NCBI RefSeq assembly: GCF_002835935.1
Contig: NZ_PJCF01000005.1
Location: 372,001 to 436,000, forward strand
Source: Paraglaciecola sp. MB-3u-78
Lineage (GTDB): Bacteria > Pseudomonadota > Gammaproteobacteria > Enterobacterales > Alteromonadaceae
Direction of reading: 5' to 3'
DNA: 64,000 bases
Below are positions 18,581 through 27,842 of this stretch, piece by piece. Under the pieces are notes generated by a model. That model saw nothing but the letters and a program-made list of their open reading frames with translations. It made no database searches and was not told where the DNA came from. The position numbers and the translations under genes were made by a program. Each line of letters begins with the position of its first letter. Position 1 is the first letter of the stretch.

Positions 18581-19114
18581 GTGAAATTGAAAATTTGGAG
18601 TCTAATGCTTTGCTGTGTATTCAGCTCAGCTATTTTTTCGCAAACAATTAGTTTAAGTCAATATCGTTTGGGCTTAGGTGACGTAATTAAAATCTCTGTT
18701 TTTGGTCAAATCGATTTATCTCTTACAACAAGAGTACCGGCCATGGGAGTGATAAATTATCCGTTTTTGGGTGATATTCAAGTTGTTGGCATAACAGCTT
18801 CTGAGCTTGAATCTAATATTTATAAAGGCTTAAAAGGCGATTATTTAGTTGAACCGTCTATTTCAGTCACAATAGAAGAATATCGTCCCTTCTTTATTGA
18901 TGGTGAAGTTAAAAAATCTGGGGGCTATCCTTATCAGCCAGGTTTATCAGTGGACAAGGCTGCTGCGCTCGCTGGAGGTTATACAGAAAGAGCCTCGCGC
19001 ACTAAAATTATGATCAGACGTGATATCTCAGGTGTGCAAAAGCTGATTGAAGCTCTGCCAACCGATACCGTTTTACCCGGTGACATCATCACAATCAAAC
19101 AAAGCTTCTTTTAG
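18581..19114 (+). CDS. Polysaccharide export protein (short Wza-like)
   Basis: The 177-residue periplasmic/outer-membrane protein has a signal peptide (about 1-20, ending AIFSQ). A poly-export domain follows, from YRLGLGDVIKISVFGQIDLS to FLGDIQVVGITASELE. Then come one SLBB-like segment, FIDGEVKKSGGYPYQPGLSV, and AAALAGGYTERASR. It is shorter than Wza of E. coli (about 380 residues) and lacks the C-terminal helix that crosses the outer membrane. The neighbouring barrel protein may therefore supply the pore, as in the VpsM-like and PelB-like systems. The start is a GTG. Confidence 0.9.
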   Translation: MKLKIWSLMLCCVFSSAIFSQTISLSQYRLGLGDVIKISVFGQIDLSLTTRVPAMGVINYPFLGDIQVVGITASELESNIYKGLKGDYLVEPSISVTIEEYRPFFIDGEVKKSGGYPYQPGLSVDKAAALAGGYTERASRTKIMIRRDISGVQKLIEALPTDTVLPGDIITIKQSFF

Positions 19115-19132
19115 GCAGGGATGTAACATTTA

Positions 19133-21379
19133 GTGAATACTCAAAACAATGTTGGACAAATAGAAGCTAAGTTGCTTGAAAATGAAACCATCGATATAGG
19201 TCAGTACTGGAATATCGTCATGCAGTTCAAATGGCGAATCATCAGTTTGTCGGTTTTTATAACGATCCTTGTAGCTTTAATCGTTATGTCAATTACCCCA
19301 AGGTATATCGCCACAGCAAAACTATTAATTGAATCAAATGAAGCGAAAGTGTTATCGATTCAAGAAGTTTATGGTCTTGATGCAAGTCGTAAAGAGTATT
19401 TTCAAACCCAATACGAAATTCTACGATCTCGTAAAGTAGCTGAAAATGTGGTTAAAAAATTAAATCTTGTTGAACAGCCGAGCTTTAATTCTGAATTGGC
19501 TGATGTCAGTCCATTAGATAAGTTGAAAGCAAGTATAAGAGACCAACTTACGAGTCGTTTGCCCTTTTTACCTCAAAAAACTCCGGTAGTTTATACCCCC
19601 GAACAGTTGCAGGTATCTAAGCAAAATTATGCGGTGGCAAAAGTAGCGAAAAATTTAGTAATTTCACCTATTACGAATACCCAGATTGTTAACATCTCTT
19701 TCGAAAATGAAGACCCAGAGTTAGCAGCACTAATTGCAAATACTGTTGGTGATGTATACATCGAAAGCTATCTGCAAGCGCGCTTTGATATGACCGAGAA
19801 AGCTACGACCTGGTTAAATGAAAGTATAGATGGTCTGCGTGTTAAATTAACGACTTCTGAAAAGCAACTGTCTGATTTTTACGAAGCTGAGCAATTAGTT
19901 AATATCGACGGTGTAGTAGGTTTAGCAAAAGATGAATTACAAAAGCTGAGTCAGCAATTATTAGAGGCGCAAGCTAGTCTTAAACAAAATGAATTTATTT
20001 ATAAACAAGTTGTAGAAAGCGGTGCCAATCTTGCTGAACTTTCTGCGCTAAACGAAGTGATCAATCATCCTTCGGTAGTATCTGTTAAACGAGCAGAAGT
20101 ATCGTCTCAAAGCCGTACGTTTGAATTAAGTAAAGTTTACGGCCCAAAACACCCTAAAATGATTGCCGCTTTGGCAGAATTAGAGTCTATACAGGCCAGT
20201 TTAGCAAACCAGATAAAAGTGTTGATTTCGGGCATAACGGTAGACTTTAGCAATGCCGGTGAAAATGTTGCGGTTTTAAAAAATGACGTTGAACAGGCAA
20301 AACAACGTTTCCGTGAATTAACTATCCTAGATAATCGTAGCAAAACCCTGCAGCGAGAAGTGCTTATCAATCAACAGTTGTATAGTTCGTTTTTTACGCG
20401 TTTAAAAGAGACAAACGAGTTAGGTGGTTTTGAATCGGCTAACGCAAGGTTAATGGATGTTGCTAAAAAACCAGGCAATCCAGCCAAACCTGAAAAGGGT
20501 TTGATTATTGCTGCTGCTTTCATTCTCAGTATTGGCTTAGGGGTGTTTTTGGCCATTGCCATGGATGCGTTAAATAGCGGCATTCGTTCTTTAGATGATG
20601 TTGAACGTAAATTATCACAACGCATGTTAGGTCTTATTCCGTGGGAAGCTCATAAGAAAAAACAGAACATTCCATTACGTCACTTCTATGATTCTAAACA
20701 TCACACTTTTAGTGAATCAGTGCGAACCTTAAGAACAAGTTTACAGTTATTGAATATTGATAAACCATCAAAAACTATTTTAGTCGCATCCAGTGTACCC
20801 AAAGAGGGTAAAACTATCGTTACTATTAATTTAGGTTTTGCTTTAGGCCAATTACATAAAGTACTGATTGTTGATACTGACTTACGCAGACCAACCTTGG
20901 GCAAACTATTTGACTTACCTGGTTTTCAACCTGGTATAGCCAACTTGATTGCAGGAACTCACAAGTTAGATGAATGTATAGTGCATGATGAATATTCTGG
21001 CGTTGATCTTATCTGCGCAGGCACGGTACCAAATAACCCTCAAGAGCTATTGGCTTCAGAACAGTTTAAGAAAATCATGAAGGGTTTTACCACAATGTAT
21101 GATTACATTATTGTGGATAGTGCACCTATTCAAGCCGTCAGCGATGCCGTTGTGGTATCTAATGTCTGTGATTCTATTATTTATGTAGTGAAGTCTGATA
21201 GTACAAGCCATAAAATGATAAAAAGTGGTTTAAGCCGCTTCATCAGCTTAGGCCACAGAGTCGACGGTATTATTTTGAATCAAGTTGATTTGAAAAAAGC
21301 GAAAAAGCAGGGTGAATATGCCGGCTTTTATGACCAATATGGTTACAACAACTACCAAAGTGACACTAAAAAAGCTTGA
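19133..21379 (+). CDS. Wzc-like polysaccharide co-polymerase and tyrosine kinase
   Basis: This 748-residue inner-membrane protein controls chain length and export. It has a Wzz domain (about 15-110, first membrane helix near 35-57), a long periplasmic coiled-coil region, a GNVR-like segment and a second membrane helix near 460-480. The cytoplasmic BY-kinase domain follows: Walker A SSVPKEGKT with K560, Walker A' LIVDTDLRRP and Walker B YIIVDSAP. The tail GEYAGFYDQYGYNNYQSD is a tyrosine cluster for autophosphorylation. It overlaps the phosphatase gene by four bases, and that enzyme presumably reverses the modification. Confidence 0.95.
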   Translation: MNTQNNVGQIEAKLLENETIDIGQYWNIVMQFKWRIISLSVFITILVALIVMSITPRYIATAKLLIESNEAKVLSIQEVYGLDASRKEYFQTQYEILRSRKVAENVVKKLNLVEQPSFNSELADVSPLDKLKASIRDQLTSRLPFLPQKTPVVYTPEQLQVSKQNYAVAKVAKNLVISPITNTQIVNISFENEDPELAALIANTVGDVYIESYLQARFDMTEKATTWLNESIDGLRVKLTTSEKQLSDFYEAEQLVNIDGVVGLAKDELQKLSQQLLEAQASLKQNEFIYKQVVESGANLAELSALNEVINHPSVVSVKRAEVSSQSRTFELSKVYGPKHPKMIAALAELESIQASLANQIKVLISGITVDFSNAGENVAVLKNDVEQAKQRFRELTILDNRSKTLQREVLINQQLYSSFFTRLKETNELGGFESANARLMDVAKKPGNPAKPEKGLIIAAAFILSIGLGVFLAIAMDALNSGIRSLDDVERKLSQRMLGLIPWEAHKKKQNIPLRHFYDSKHHTFSESVRTLRTSLQLLNIDKPSKTILVASSVPKEGKTIVTINLGFALGQLHKVLIVDTDLRRPTLGKLFDLPGFQPGIANLIAGTHKLDECIVHDEYSGVDLICAGTVPNNPQELLASEQFKKIMKGFTTMYDYIIVDSAPIQAVSDAVVVSNVCDSIIYVVKSDSTSHKMIKSGLSRFISLGHRVDGIILNQVDLKKAKKQGEYAGFYDQYGYNNYQSDTKKA

Positions 21380-22104
21380 TAGACCTACACAATCATATAC
21401 TGCCAGGTATTGATGACGGCTCTAAATCCCTTGCAACATCCCTGCAAATGGCCGAGCAAGCTTTAGAGTGTGGTGTAACACATATAGTGTGTACACCACA
21501 TATACATCAGGGCTATTTTGATAATACTCAAGATAAAATAGTTGAAGCTACCAAAGCCTTCTCACAGCATTTAATCGCAGCAGGTTGCCAACTTAAAGTA
21601 GCCAGTGCTGCAGAGCTGCGGATCTGCCCTGAAATAATGTCGTGGTATAGCAACAATACGCTGCCATATATTGGAATGTGGCAAAGTAAGCATGTGATTT
21701 TACTTGAGCTGCCTCATAGCCATGTACCTGCAGGCACCGATAACCTTATTCGCTGGTTGTTAAATAATAATGTACAACCGCTAATAGCTCACCCTGAGCG
21801 CAATAGGGATATATTGGCCGACTATCGTAAATTTGAAATGTTAAAGCGTTGCGGCTGTATATTTCAATTAACGGCAGGTTCAGTCATTGGCCGTTTTTCA
21901 GCGCCAATTAAAACATTATCTCTGAAAATGTTGAGTGAAAAATCAATTTGTGTCATCGCCTCAGATTCACATGGCTTGGAACGAAGGCCCAATGATATGG
22001 GGCAGTGCCGTGAGTTTTTGCAAAATGAAATCGATGACCAATATGTAACAACGTTAGTTGAGACAAATCCAACAAAAATAACCCAAACCTTAAGCTGGAT
22101 GTAA
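21376..22104 (+). CDS. CpsB/YwqE-type tyrosine-protein phosphatase (PHP domain)
   Basis: The 242-residue manganese-dependent phosphatase removes phosphate from BY-kinase tyrosine tails. Metal ligands are in MIDLHNHILPGIDDGS at the N-terminus, THIVCTPHIHQG, the middle PLIAHPERN and the late VIASDSHGLERRP, all typical of the PHP family. The start is TTG, overlapping the kinase stop (TTGA), so kinase and phosphatase are translationally coupled. The pairing supports cyclic phosphorylation control of EPS polymerisation. Confidence 0.94.
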   Translation: MIDLHNHILPGIDDGSKSLATSLQMAEQALECGVTHIVCTPHIHQGYFDNTQDKIVEATKAFSQHLIAAGCQLKVASAAELRICPEIMSWYSNNTLPYIGMWQSKHVILLELPHSHVPAGTDNLIRWLLNNNVQPLIAHPERNRDILADYRKFEMLKRCGCIFQLTAGSVIGRFSAPIKTLSLKMLSEKSICVIASDSHGLERRPNDMGQCREFLQNEIDDQYVTTLVETNPTKITQTLSWM

Positions 22105-22105
22105 C

Positions 22106-22792
22106 TTGAGTCGCTATCATTACTTACTAGCCTTATTGCTTGTCATTATTTGTGTGTGTGGAATTTCCACAGCCTATGATTATGGTGTTGCTAGCGTCAA
22201 TTATTACAACGTCAAAAACACAGTTGCAAAGTGGCATCTCGATCCGCAAAATAATGACCTAGCGGCATATAAAAGGGCTAAAAATAACAGTCTTGTTGCT
22301 ATTCAATATCACCCAGATAACGCCCTTTATTTAGATCTTAAAGCTCAGGTAGACGAGTGGGGCGTCATATTCGAGTTTGAGAACAGCACAGCAGGATTAA
22401 ACTCAGCAAAGACATACTATTTGCAAGCTACTCAGTTGCGTCCTTTATGGCCCGTTACATGGGCTTCTTTAGCAAAACTTAAATGGCGTTTGCAAGAATT
22501 TGACGATGAGATGCTGTATTTCCTAGAAAGAGCCAATACACTTGGCCCTAAAAAAGCAGAGGTTAACATACTCATTGCTGATCTAGGTCTAGCTCTTTAT
22601 GTAAATAATCATCCAATGTTACTCAAAATAAGGTCTATGTTTTATCAGCGATTAGCGCAAGGCGTTATTAATCCTTATAGTCGTAAACCAGTTAAACAAG
22701 TCATTAAAAGTTATGACGCAGAACGATTAGTTTGCCGGTGGTTGCGAAATGAGCCGAATGCTACAAAGTGGTTAGTATCAAAATGTGAATAA
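22106..22792 (+). CDS. VpsP-like EPS accessory protein
   Basis: The 228-residue protein has one N-terminal membrane helix (YLLALLLVIICVCGISTAY). The rest is a periplasmic helical domain with a TPR-like pattern (YYLQATQLRPLWPVTWASLAKLKW). Its size, topology and place after the kinase/phosphatase match VpsP of the Vibrio cholerae vps-II cluster as I remember it. No function is known for that protein. The TTG start lies one base after the previous stop. It is the last gene of this operon. Confidence 0.6.
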   Translation: MSRYHYLLALLLVIICVCGISTAYDYGVASVNYYNVKNTVAKWHLDPQNNDLAAYKRAKNNSLVAIQYHPDNALYLDLKAQVDEWGVIFEFENSTAGLNSAKTYYLQATQLRPLWPVTWASLAKLKWRLQEFDDEMLYFLERANTLGPKKAEVNILIADLGLALYVNNHPMLLKIRSMFYQRLAQGVINPYSRKPVKQVIKSYDAERLVCRWLRNEPNATKWLVSKCE

Positions 22793-22819
22793 CTGGTTTT
22801 CACCTGACTAATTTCAATT

Positions 22820-23227
22820 TTATAATTTTTTAAACCAATCCCAAATCCCCAGTGAAAAGTTGTCAAACAGATTAATGCCCAGTGCGGACTTAAGTAAATA
22901 TAAAGCCAGTAAACCGAAAGTTATTGAAACACAAAGAAAACCAACAAGAAAAACTGCGATAATTATTCTTGAAGCTTTTTGTTCTGCGCGACTTAATTCA
23001 CGATTATTTTTACCCGCGATAAATACGTAATAATAGCGGTATTTAAACCAAGGTATTGTGCCTCTTAAATCAACTGAGTGATTACGCCACTGACGATTAA
23101 TACTGGCGTTTCTGAGGTAGGATAATTGTTCTTCGGTAAAGGTTTCCTTTACTCGGTCTGGCACCTTAGCGAGTAAATTTTGTAACGCAGGATCCTCATA
23201 TACCGAAGCAGGGCGGTTAATGGCCAT
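22820..23227 (-). CDS. Conserved small membrane protein of EPS locus
   Basis: This is a 135-residue protein of unknown function. It starts MAINRPASVYEDPALQNLLA, which recurs in homologues I remember beside O-antigen ligases in Alteromonadales. The C-terminal third has one or two membrane helices (IIIAVFLVGFLCVSITFGLLALYLL). It overlaps the 3' end of the ligase gene by 11 bases on the same strand, so the two are co-translated and probably act together. Some databases give this family an implausible shikimate-pathway name, and nothing in the sequence supports that. Confidence 0.7.
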   Translation of the reverse strand: MAINRPASVYEDPALQNLLAKVPDRVKETFTEEQLSYLRNASINRQWRNHSVDLRGTIPWFKYRYYYVFIAGKNNRELSRAEQKASRIIIAVFLVGFLCVSITFGLLALYLLKSALGINLFDNFSLGIWDWFKKL

Positions 23228-24614
23228 TTTGTATCCTTGTACTAGTTCTCGAACGCGACTTTTTACTTACATTGGCTTTGCTAATTAGCGCCAGAGCTAG
23301 AAAAACAATAAAATAACTGGCGTTAGCTGGCGCTTGCAGTGGAAAGTCCACACTCATATGGATCAACATGCCAAGTATCGCCATTAAACTCGCAAATGCC
23401 GCACCTTTGTACATAGCATTTTTACGTTTTTTGATAACACTTAGTGCACTAGTAAAACAAAGTAGCACTATGGCAACTAAACATAAAAAACTGATAAAAC
23501 CGTATTCGATTAAGGTTTGCAGATAGTCGTTATGTGCTTGGTCATAAAACGGATATACATCGGCTTTTTTATAGGACGGGAAAACGCTATAAAAACTACC
23601 ACTACCGCTACCCATTAAAGGATAATCAGCAATAATAACCGAGGCATCTATAACCACTTCGTCTCTGCCTTCTTGACTCAAACTTGTTTCAACTAATCGT
23701 TCTTGCACTTTATCTAATCCAAACCAAGAACTCACTATTAATAAATCGATAATGATCATACTGATCACCAAGATACTTAATCCCTTTGAACGTTGTTTAT
23801 CTGCAAACAACGCATAAATCCCCACTATCGTTAAAGCTGCAAAAAAAGCAGTGTTACCCATCCTTGAACGTGACATAACCAGTGCGATAACCATGATGGC
23901 TAAACAAATTCTTACTAATGCTTTATTTCCTAGCAAACTTGAAATAATCACCCTAGACCAATCTCGGCCAGACATGGATTGGTTGTTATTTAAGCTTGCT
24001 ATAATCAAACCCGTACCAGCAGACAAGCAAAGCATAATGAAATTAGCAAAATGGTTTTTATACACAAAACTGCCAGTGGCCACTTCTGAAATGGGAAGGT
24101 TGAAAATCAAACTGAATTTTGTGTCTAGCAATATTTCTAAAATCCCATACAGGCCCTGCAACGACCCAACAATTAACATCAGGGTAAGTACTTTTTTTAC
24201 CCTTTGCTCATTATTAATTAATATTAAGCTACACAAAAATAAACAGAAGTAGGCAAAGCTTTTTAATAAACTAACCTTGCTTTGGCCAACGTCTGTACTG
24301 AGAAACATGCTCTGGACATCGCTGGAAAAATTGGCTTTTGGTGAAAGTATGTCAATTATAAACTCAGGCAATGGAATTACCTGCAAAGTGGCAAATATTA
24401 AAAACACCAGCCAAATTGAAATGACTGTTTTAAATTTCTTTAAACCTAAAAAAATTTCATCTTTTTTTAAGAATATACAGCCAAGCATCAATATGAAAAT
24501 TGAAATTTGTAAAAGACTCCAAGCCCAAGGTCTATTCGAACCTAAAGGTAATGGCGCCCAAAACAATGTCGCTAAGAGGAAAGTAAATAAGATGGAATGC
24601 AGTGAATATTTCAA
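23217..24614 (-). CDS. O-antigen ligase / polymerase family membrane protein
   Basis: The 465-residue protein has about 12 membrane segments and a large periplasmic loop holding the Wzy_C/WaaL hallmark GSGSGSFYSVFP and FYDQAHNDYLQTLIEYG. The conserved arginine/histidine loop binds undecaprenyl-linked sugars in this superfamily. Polymerase (Wzy) and ligase (WaaL) functions cannot be told apart by eye. A second family member lies at 29771. It overlaps the small membrane protein gene downstream and follows the repeat protein gene by 90 bases. Confidence 0.9.
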   Translation of the reverse strand: MKYSLHSILFTFLLATLFWAPLPLGSNRPWAWSLLQISIFILMLGCIFLKKDEIFLGLKKFKTVISIWLVFLIFATLQVIPLPEFIIDILSPKANFSSDVQSMFLSTDVGQSKVSLLKSFAYFCLFLCSLILINNEQRVKKVLTLMLIVGSLQGLYGILEILLDTKFSLIFNLPISEVATGSFVYKNHFANFIMLCLSAGTGLIIASLNNNQSMSGRDWSRVIISSLLGNKALVRICLAIMVIALVMSRSRMGNTAFFAALTIVGIYALFADKQRSKGLSILVISMIIIDLLIVSSWFGLDKVQERLVETSLSQEGRDEVVIDASVIIADYPLMGSGSGSFYSVFPSYKKADVYPFYDQAHNDYLQTLIEYGFISFLCLVAIVLLCFTSALSVIKKRKNAMYKGAAFASLMAILGMLIHMSVDFPLQAPANASYFIVFLALALISKANVSKKSRSRTSTRIQNGH

Positions 24615-24704
24615 AGTAAAAAAGTAACTCGATTTTTGATATTTTTAACAATTCTACCTGTTTGTTCTACAAAAAGACCAGACTATTCAACACTAGTTTA
24701 AATA

Positions 24705-25769
24705 CTAGTTAGTCGACGCGGTGAGATCACCACCACCAGTTCCGCCTGCACCAATACCAACACCAACAGGAGCAGCCAATGCTAGCGCCACTGGACCACC
24801 GGCAGCTGTTGCTTCTCCAACTGTTGTAGGATCTGCTCCAGCACTTAGTGCTGCTAGCAACGCTTGCTCTGAATCTATCTCGCCACTCATTACGGCGGCA
24901 TTGATGACTACTTGTGCAAAATCTGGATAAAGTACAACACCCGCATTAATGATGTTGAGAACATCCTCTGGCTTATTTTCTATCGATAATTTAGTGGCTG
25001 GAAATAAATCATTAGCCGCTACCATATTAGCCATTAACGCTAAAACAGTCGGCTTATTATTTCTGGTAGATTTTAGAGCTGCTGAGGATAGTAAATTAGC
25101 ACCTTCATTGGTGATTGCATTATCAATTACTTTCAAGATAGATGCTTTAACGGGGTTACCCTGAAGAACCAAGTCATTGATGGCCTGATGGACTCTTGTA
25201 CCTGGTTGATCTTTATTGCCGTAAAGAGAAACTGACACTATTGCGTTATCAATAACATTCAAGGTAGACGTGTTTACAGGAGTATCCTGAAGAACCAAAT
25301 CATTAATGGTCTTTTGAGCACTTGTAACTGGCTGCTCTTGATTATCGGATAGAGGTACTACATCACTTGTAGACGGAGCGACTGCCGCTTGCGCTTGATT
25401 ATCGGATAGAGACACTACACCACTAGTAGACGGAACAACTGCTGCTTGCGCTTGATTATCGGATAGAGTCACGATACCACTGGTAGACGGAACAACTGCT
25501 GCTTGCGCTTGATTATCGGATAGAGACACTACACCACTTGTAGACGGAACGACTGCTGCTTGCGCTTGATTATCGGATTGAGACACGATACCACTAGTAG
25601 ACGGAACGACTGCTGCTTGTTCTTGATTATCGGATTGAGACACGATACCACTTGTAGACGGAACAACTGCTGCTTGCTCTGTAACATCTTCTTGCATTAA
25701 ACCAATCGTTAATAAACCGACTACTACTATACCAACAGTTAATAAACCGCCTACTACTAAAAGCTTCAT
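24705..25769 (-). CDS. Membrane-anchored tandem-repeat protein with TAAG site
   Basis: The 354-residue protein begins with one hydrophobic segment (about 1-25), a signal anchor. Residues 31-144 are six copies of a 19-residue unit like QAAVVPSTSGIVSQSDNQ. Residues 155-177 and 197-219 are two copies of another unit (INDLVLQ-PV-S-L-VIDNAI). The C-terminal region is helical and ends in an Ala/Gly-rich tail with TAAG at 321-324. No known domain is recognised. It lies directly downstream of lapG and lapD on the same strand. LapG proteases cut adhesins at (T/P)AAG, so a substrate relation is possible. A structural EPS-matrix protein is the alternative. Confidence 0.65.
   Translation of the reverse strand: MKLLVVGGLLTVGIVVVGLLTIGLMQEDVTEQAAVVPSTSGIVSQSDNQEQAAVVPSTSGIVSQSDNQAQAAVVPSTSGVVSLSDNQAQAAVVPSTSGIVTLSDNQAQAAVVPSTSGVVSLSDNQAQAAVAPSTSDVVPLSDNQEQPVTSAQKTINDLVLQDTPVNTSTLNVIDNAIVSVSLYGNKDQPGTRVHQAINDLVLQGNPVKASILKVIDNAITNEGANLLSSAALKSTRNNKPTVLALMANMVAANDLFPATKLSIENKPEDVLNIINAGVVLYPDFAQVVINAAVMSGEIDSEQALLAALSAGADPTTVGEATAAGGPVALALAAPVGVGIGAGGTGGGDLTASTN
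25338..25679 (-). repeat. Six tandem 57-bp coding repeats
   Basis: Six in-frame copies of a 57-bp unit encode the 19-residue repeats of the anchored protein. Copies 1 and 2 are nearly identical at the protein level, while copy 6 is the most diverged. Such arrays easily gain or lose units by slippage, so length variation between strains is likely. Confidence 0.9.
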
Positions 25770-25909
25770 GGTATCTACCTTTTATTTGTCGATGCCTAAT
25801 ACTGCTGATATTAGTGTTGTAAATGATGCATATCATACAGCCAACTTAGTTCATTGTTTAGTCTTTTAAGCAATTTAGTCGACTGGTTAAGTGTTTATTT
25901 CTGAAACTG

Positions 25910-27841
25910 TCAACATTCTAAGGCTATTGGGGCTCCCACAAAAAATCCCTGTACAAAGTCAACTTGCATATCTTTAAGTGTTTGAGCTTCTTGCGCTGTT
26001 TCCACTTGCACAGCAATGACTTTTATATTGAGTCCATGGGCAATATCCACTAAAGAATGGACAAAAAGTTGATTGTCTTTTTCGGTGTGAATATTTTTGG
26101 TAAACCGTCCATCTAGTTTTAAGTAGTCAGGTTTTATAGCTCGTAAATGGGTCACCGAAGCAATTTGTGCACCAAATCGCTCGATTGTTATTTTTACCCC
26201 TAAGTTTTGCACGTTGACGATAAAGCTTAAAAAGTTGTTGGTATCACTAAAAAGACAACGCTCGGGAATTTCTAGCACCAAATGAGAGCACTGTGCACCT
26301 AATTGGGTAAGTTGAGTGACAAACCAATGCTGAAAAGAAGGTTTGAGTAATGACAATCGTGAAATATTTAAACCTACTGTGCCACTTTGACTTGAAAGTT
26401 TTGTGAACGCACAGCGTACTAATAACTCATCTAGTTTTTGAGAAAAATCGAGCCGAATGGTTGCCGGGATTAACTCCGCCATTGGGATATGTTGTTTGCT
26501 ATCTGGTTCAGGAAAACGAGCAAACCATTCCTGATAAATCTCATCCCCTGAAAATGACTTAATGGGTTGGGCTATAAAATCCGCTGTATCTTTATCTAAC
26601 AACGCTTTTATCTTTTCGCGCCAAGTATCGTTACTTTGAACGGTTTGAAGTTTGTCTACAGCCTGCCATTTTAAAGGGTTAAAATTTGCTTGAGTGAGCG
26701 CACTATCAACTTGTTCCAAAATGGCTTTTTTACGGTCGCCATAATTAAAACTACCCGCAGCAATCTGAGCAGTACCCGATTCATATTCTGACTTCTCAAT
26801 AGCGTTACATTTATCGATAAGCTGTTGGCACAAATCTAAGCAAGTCACCTCGTCAATACCTTCAATAATTAACGCAAAATCGCCACCGTTTAAACGGTAA
26901 AGCGTAAAGTCTATATCCTGCTTATTTAAGTGCTCACTTAATAAATCACTCACCGTTTTAATGTAAGCATCGCCTTCTAAAAACCCAATATTACAGTTCA
27001 CTTGATTTAAACTACTTAATCGTACAAACATCAAAAAGCTACTGGTTTGGTGCTCAGCATCACTTAAAATCTGCTCAAAGGCTAAGTCAAAAGCGCGTCT
27101 ATTACCCACTTTGGTTAATTCATCAGAATAAGCAAAGTCGCGGTAGCGTTCAGCTTGATTGGTTAATCTACCAAATAAGTCACTAAGGCGTTCTGACATT
27201 AGATTAATCGCATCCACAATAATCCTAAGCTCTAAGGTTTTTGGTTTTAACTCTACTCGGTCAAACTTTTGCTGACTAATGGCCTCAGACTGTTTTACCA
27301 AAGCCATAATGGGTATGGTTATCATGCGAACTAAAAACCACACAAGCACCAATCCAACCAAAAACATTAACAATATCAGCTGAAATGAATCGGAGGCATT
27401 ATCCCATAACTGCCCATAACCAATCCCTGGATCACTCTGTACCGACAACTGTCCGGCGATAGTCCACCCATCGTTTAATTCTGTTACGCGAACCGGGGGA
27501 GAAAGAGGGAACATATTAATAAACCAACTAGGCACCTGTTCCAGCGAAACAGGGTTGCGCCTTTCTAAAATCACTTTGCCATCTGCATCTTTTAACACAA
27601 TCGCACTGTAGTAGCCTCGGTCAAAAATGGCGTTTACCATGGTTTCAATCAAAGGCATATCTTTATCACCAATATAGGATGTAATCGACATACCTAGTGA
27701 AGTGGCCGTATCTTGCGCATGAGATGAGAGTTGCTGTTCGATAAAGTTTTTTGTATTGCTAACACTTATCCATACTGCACCAATAAAAAGTGCCAAAAAT
27801 ATAGAAAATAAGCTGAGAACAAGTTGTCTCGACAAGGGCAT
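25910..27841 (-). CDS. lapD: LapD-like c-di-GMP receptor (degenerate GGDEF-EAL)
   Basis: The 643-residue inner-membrane protein has a LapD/MoxY-type periplasmic domain between two membrane helices (about 8-28 and 152-172), a HAMP linker, a GGDEF-like domain and an EAL-like domain. Both catalytic motifs are degenerate. The GGDEF site reads NGGDF, the EAL site reads FIAQPIK, and the later DDFG motif reads ERFG. That is the LapD pattern, a receptor that binds c-di-GMP in the EAL domain and holds LapG in the periplasm. One base separates it from lapG, so the pair is co-expressed. Confidence 0.9.
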   Translation of the reverse strand: MPLSRQLVLSLFSIFLALFIGAVWISVSNTKNFIEQQLSSHAQDTATSLGMSITSYIGDKDMPLIETMVNAIFDRGYYSAIVLKDADGKVILERRNPVSLEQVPSWFINMFPLSPPVRVTELNDGWTIAGQLSVQSDPGIGYGQLWDNASDSFQLILLMFLVGLVLVWFLVRMITIPIMALVKQSEAISQQKFDRVELKPKTLELRIIVDAINLMSERLSDLFGRLTNQAERYRDFAYSDELTKVGNRRAFDLAFEQILSDAEHQTSSFLMFVRLSSLNQVNCNIGFLEGDAYIKTVSDLLSEHLNKQDIDFTLYRLNGGDFALIIEGIDEVTCLDLCQQLIDKCNAIEKSEYESGTAQIAAGSFNYGDRKKAILEQVDSALTQANFNPLKWQAVDKLQTVQSNDTWREKIKALLDKDTADFIAQPIKSFSGDEIYQEWFARFPEPDSKQHIPMAELIPATIRLDFSQKLDELLVRCAFTKLSSQSGTVGLNISRLSLLKPSFQHWFVTQLTQLGAQCSHLVLEIPERCLFSDTNNFLSFIVNVQNLGVKITIERFGAQIASVTHLRAIKPDYLKLDGRFTKNIHTEKDNQLFVHSLVDIAHGLNIKVIAVQVETAQEAQTLKDMQVDFVQGFFVGAPIALEC

Positions 27842-27842
27842 A

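Noticed and set aside
25338-25679. Regular repeats that could suggest a CRISPR array
   Set aside because: The units are contiguous 57-bp in-frame coding repeats without spacers and lie inside a clear reading frame.
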